Assembly: GCA_036971475.1 (NCBI GenBank)
Contig: JBAIZL010000004.1
Location: forward strand, 69,203,010 to 69,267,009
Reading direction: 5' to 3'
Source: Prosapia bicincta
Taxonomy: Eukaryota > Arthropoda > Insecta > Hemiptera > Cercopidae
DNA length: 64,000 bases
In this document: piece after piece, positions 59,646 through 64,000 of the stretch
Numbering within the stretch: position 1 is the stretch's first letter
Layout of the letters: every line of letters begins with the position of its first letter
The notes under the pieces: model-generated
Told to the model about the DNA's origin: nothing
Database searches by the model: none
The model's input: only the letters and a program-made list of their open reading frames with translations
Translations under genes and position numbers: made by a program

Positions 59646-60600
59646 TTAAATTTGATGAAATGAGTGATTTAGTGGAGAATGATGAACTCTGCCGCCAACC
59701 CTATGCAGTCTGGAGGGGTCGACTATGGGTGTTGAAGGGCGAAGAGACTTTGTGATATGATTAGTTGGCTGAAATCTTCTTAAGGTGTCACTATTTGTGG
59801 TAGTCTCGTGTAAGTCTTCATTGCATTGTGTGTCTTTATTGGTGTGGATGACTTCTTTGATCTCCATGGATCGATGTGTATAGTTGTTACGTGCTGCTAA
59901 CATTGCAGTGAGGGCGTGCGGTTGACGATATAGATGATCGGAAAGTAACCCCGATATAATCAATCCGAAGAAGGCGCTTAGGGCAGAAGGTTGACCTTTG
60001 ATGATGGCCTGTGGTCCATTGACAAGACTATGGGTAAAGATGCCAGTTCCTAATATTAAGTCGATTTGGGCAGGAGTGTCAAAGTGAGGATCAGCGAGTG
60101 GCAAATACTTGTAACGTGCACGTATATTTGGTGATATGCAGTTGATGGAAGAGGGTCAGTGATGTGAGGTAGTACTGCAGCTTCTACATCAATTTTGAAA
60201 TTTGTGTCATGTCTAGAAGAGATTTCTAGGGACACATATTCTTATGTACGTGTGGTCTTAGAATTGACCCCAACCAAAGAAAGATTTGATTGCCGAGTAG
60301 GCAAGCTCAAAAGTGTGATTGCCGTTTTTGTTATGGCAGACACTTGATTGCCTGGGTCAATGATTGCCGGAAAAATTTGCGGATTTCCAAAATTATCTTT
60401 AACAATGATCTGAGCAGTGCCCATTAAGGAGGAAGCAACATTAAGGTTACAGGAAAGGGGGTGCGGTTTTCCATTTGTAGTTGAATTGATGCAGTTGTTG
60501 GTTGAGCTTGGGTGTTGAGGCTTGTAATGTCGCTGTTGAGTTTGTCAAAAATGTTGAGTTGGTGTTCTGTTTGCATAACAAACATGTTGGCTTCACTCTT
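59646..60600 (-). pseudogene. BEL/Pao pol fragment: protease joined to integrase zinc-binding region
   Basis: On the minus strand, 60424-60242 reads GTAQIIVKDNFGNPQIFPAI, then IDPGNQVSAITKTAI. This is the DUF1758 aspartic protease of BEL/Pao with its DPGSQVSAIT-type active site. After a frame change, 60104-59950 continues PLADPHFDTPAQIDLILGTG and AFFGLIISG, the end of the protease domain (LADPxFxxPxxIDLLLGADV). Then, near 59715-59650, RLHRVGGRVHHSPLNH is the start of the integrase region (LLRVGGRLxxSxL). The reverse transcriptase and RNase H between them are missing, so this copy is internally deleted. It is a different copy from the one at 46.7 kb. LTRs were not found. Confidence 0.8.
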
Positions 60601-62867
60601 AAAAGTATTAAAAAAATTTAGTGTATAAAATTTATAAAGAAAGGATATTTTTTATGTTTTGTATTAAAACTTGAATGTACTGTAACATGCCGAATAATTT
60701 TTGGTTACAATTCAGCATGTTGCGTAAGTATTTGTTATTTTATCTAGTTTAAAAATCGGACTAGTTTAAACAAAATTTTTGTTTATAAAAATGTTTTTAA
60801 CCCTGTTAGGAAAAAAGGGACACCATGATAAACGGTAAACAAATGAAAGGCCTTTTCTGAATGCTTAAGGTGAGGGTTATGTTACTGTGAGAAACTGCAT
60901 TTGATCTATTCTTCTACTAGTCACACTGGAGGGAGGATCGTCATAGGCTGCAATTGCTATTATTTTCTGTTAAATTTTTGTATTAAACTTTTAACAATTT
61001 AATTTTCGAAGTCAACTATTAATTTATTTTCTTATTTAACTACCAAAAATTTATTATAAGTAGTTTTGTTTTTTTAATTTTTGTATTACCAAATATAACT
61101 ATGGTATAAGAGTGAAACCGTGTAACGTTTTGAAAAGTATAATAATTTGTGTGAATAAAGGTAGTTAAGGTTTTTAAAATAAATTAAAGCACATACCCAT
61201 TTAAAAAAAAACCGGGGGGGGATTACAATACTTCTATAAAAATATAACAAGCAATTTATTCTTTAATACTGTTTACATTAATTTGAAATTCTATCTTTAA
61301 AAACAAAGCAGGCCTTGTCCTAAATAACCCGAACTGTCAATTTTATATTAAACATTTTTATTTTTATCTACAAAGAAAATATAAAGCACTCAGAGGAGGA
61401 AAAATCATTGAAAATTATAACTGATTTTTTAATATGAATTTTATATTCTACAAAATAAATTCAATATTTCCTGTTTTTGTAAGATAACATAATTGCTGTT
61501 TAAAGATTACCTCAAACTGATAACAAATGACAAGAAATTTTATTTAATTCTAGACATCCTTTTTAAATTAAAATATTTTTATCACACTATATATTGAAAT
61601 GGTAACTATGGCAACTCATTTTATTCAATTTTAAAAAGGAAGAAATATTTGAAACAAAATTATAGTTGTGATGAATACATATTTCCAAACTTATTAAAAA
61701 TTTGACTACAAAAACATATAATTAAAATTAATTTTTCTATGAATTTATTTTAATTATACGCTTGTAGAATCATAATATTACTAAACTTAAACAAACACAT
61801 TTTTCAAAATGCTATAATAAAATCCATAAATTTACAAAATAAAATTTTTATAAATCAAATAATATTGCATTTTTTTATTAATGTAGTTTTATTATTTGTA
61901 AAAATCAGGTCATAATAAAAATGAACATTTAAAAAATATAAAATAACTTTTTGAATTATTGTAAACAATTATTTGATTGACAATTTTTCATACTTGAGTT
62001 TTTAACTTTATTAATTTTCCATAACAAAATTAGCATTTAAATAAAATACGTTTAAAAAGAATTACATAAGGGAAATAGTGGGATCTCTAATACAAGGTCA
62101 AATGCTCTCAGTCGTTCTAGAGGCTAACAGCTTTGCACTTTTGTCAGTGGGGGCCTATACAAAATTACAGAGTTCAATGTTCAGTGTGATTCTTGAGAAA
62201 AAATTCAAGGCCAACCACTATACCGCGTTCATTATATACAAATAAATGTGCATGTGTGTGTGTTTGTTTAGGCATGCATAATTTTGTGTAGGCATACTAA
62301 GTTTTGTGTACTTAAAATCTTTTTCTAACTCCTACACATTTGTCATGCAACTGAATGTATATGATATTTTATAATTGTGGTTTTAATCTGACAAAATTAC
62401 TTTAAATTTATATTTGTACAAGTTTCTGAATAGGAAAATTTCTCACTCTAGATTTAGTAGCACGTATAAACAAGTATTAGAAACATAAAGCATATATTTT
62501 ACATTTCAGAATATCGAGAGATAAATAAACTGTTTAAAGCAAGATCTTCTGTTTTAAGTTTGTAATTAAACTTTCAATATCCCAGTTCACTGATATTTAA
62601 CTAAAAGGAAGTAAAACAGAAACATTTTAAAATAAATCAATCACTAAGTACATACATTGTTTTAGCCTTTGTAGAGTATTCAAGCATTTATTTTGTTTAA
62701 AGAGGTTATTGGAATCAGACTCAACAAGGGAATTTGAGAAAGGAAATATACTTCCAATTTTTAAATATTCCAAAACAGTTTTTATGAGATGACAGATATT
62801 CTTGCATTGTAAATAAAAAGAAAGAGAACATTATTTTAAATTTCAAATAAGCCTAAAACATTTAACC
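60601..62867. other. AT-rich DNA, nothing recognised
   Basis: No protein-like open frames, no terminal repeats and no long hairpin were seen. Confidence 0.5.
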
Positions 62868-63460
62868 ACAAAAAAAACCACTACTTACTGATTTATTCAG
62901 CGTTGCATTTCACACTAGGTCAGCGCATTTTTCAATTCTGTGAGTAACTCATTTATCAATAGTGTTTTTGTGCCAAGTTAATACAAAAAAAGTGTAATTC
63001 GTACAAAAACCTCAAGATGTACAACACAAAAACTGAATAGTTAATATACAGAGTACATCCATTTTTTTTTGCAGTGGATAAAATCACAGTTCCGATGTTT
63101 CACTAGAATCTCATCTAGAATTGATCGGGGTAACCCAACAACAGTTGAAGTGGGAATGCGAACTTCAACTGTTTTTGTATCACATGGCAAAATTACCTTT
63201 ACTTACAGATATTTTTCAGCAAACTGGTTTCACAATAGATCAATGCAATGTTCACAGCTGTGAGTCACGGACAAGACTCCACGTAATGTATTGTCTGTCT
63301 TGTTCATTACACAGCATTGAACAATGTACTGATCTAGTACCAAACGCATCTGCTGAAAAATGAGTAAGTAGTGGTTTTTTTGACAAGTGGTACTATAAGT
63401 ACTACTTTGTAGTATAATTCTAATACTATAAAGGTCTGAGATTGAGAGCAAAACTTATGT
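62868..63460. repeat. Degenerate foldback related to the 30.2 kb hairpin
   Basis: 'accactacttactgattta' at 62877 and 'gagtaagtagtggttttttt' at 63362 are inverted. 'aaaagtgtaattcgtacaaa' and 'acctcaagatgtacaacac' (62988-63030) match the flank of the 30.2 kb hairpin. Inside, 'ttcagcaaactggtttcac' to 'gcatctgctgaa' form further imperfect pairing with 'tgttcattacacagcattga'. The short open frames in both strands are by-products. Confidence 0.55.
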
Positions 63461-64000
63461 AAAATTAGAATTTCCTATTATCACAATAAAAAATATCACA
63501 AATTTAGTAAAAATATGGCAAGCTTATTTGTAATTGTTGATTTTTAAATTTATTAACCCATCTTTAGTAATATCAAAAAGTATGAAAGTTGGAGCAATAA
63601 ATAAAAGGTTTTAAAATTAATATTTTACTATATCTGTTATTGATCATAAATTTATGTCTGAGGCCTTAGAATAAAAAGTTCCTGTAACTACTTTAGTTAA
63701 TTAGCTTAATAATCAGTAACAAAGATGAGAACAGGTTTCTTAATGCCTTGTAATTAAAAGCAAGAAGACCTCAGGGCCATTTAAATACTTTCAAAATCTA
63801 TTAACATCTACTTCCTGTTAAATATTAGTTCTCCTTAGTGTACATTAGATACATTCCACTTTTTAAAAATTTAAATTGTGATACATATTTAAATTTTTGC
63901 TCATGGGTTTTGTTGTTAATGATGTTTGGTGAATCATTTATGTTGAAACTTAGTACTACCAAAACTTGCATGAACATAATTAAAGTAAATTTGAAAAAAA
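63461..64000. other. AT-rich DNA, nothing recognised
   Basis: No feature seen up to the window end. Confidence 0.5.

Overview
The window reads as nuclear DNA of an arthropod, most likely an insect. It is strongly AT-rich, has long introns with canonical GT-AG splice sites, carries many TA-dinucleotide tracts, and is crowded with decayed transposons (hAT, pogo/Tigger, BEL/Pao, non-LTR, Penelope-like). I see no bacterial genes, operons, rRNA, tRNA or CRISPR. The species cannot be fixed from sequence alone; the transporter's insect-type residues and the repeat mix would suit a hemipteran, but that is inference.

The one host gene I can support is on the minus strand. Nine coding exons between 57165 and 23414 join in frame, with every phase matching and GT-AG at all eight introns. 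They give a 470-residue SLC36-type proton-coupled amino acid transporter (the insect PAT/pathetic group). The gene covers about 33.8 kb, of which only 1.4 kb codes. Intron 2 (42169-55295) alone is 13 kb.

Layout. 1-13.4 kb: no host gene; a pogo/Tigger relic, a hAT-like element with inverted ends, a short pogo relic with its helix-turn-helix, and a degenerate non-LTR retrotransposon (11.4-13.2 kb). 13.6-20.2 kb: a direct tandem duplication of about 3-3.5 kb, each copy holding a hAT-type MITE and a foldback element; the breakpoint falls inside a pogo-like MITE. 20.2-22.3 kb: the rest of that MITE and a second non-LTR relic. 22.3-57.2 kb: the transporter gene, with introns filled by Penelope-like fragments, several families of long foldback repeats, a 5'-truncated RNase H LINE with an 11-bp target duplication, a Buster-like hAT with an 8-bp target duplication, and a second hAT with its own 8-bp duplication that itself contains an internally deleted BEL/Pao element with a 5-bp duplication. 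57.2-60.6 kb: the probable 5' flank of the transporter, an unrecognised decayed coding segment, and a BEL/Pao pol fragment. 60.6-64 kb: no gene seen; one foldback repeat.

The most interesting material is the foldback elements. At least four families of hairpin repeats (arms roughly 40-180 bp) sit in this one gene and its flank. One family has near-identical inverted arms surrounding Penelope-like reverse transcriptase or GIY-YIG fragments in some copies and almost nothing in others. Several families also carry a hammerhead-ribozyme-like core (CUGA...hairpin...GAAA). This suggests inverted-terminal-repeat Penelope relatives and small non-autonomous derivatives. That reading is inference and needs folding and genome-wide copy comparison.
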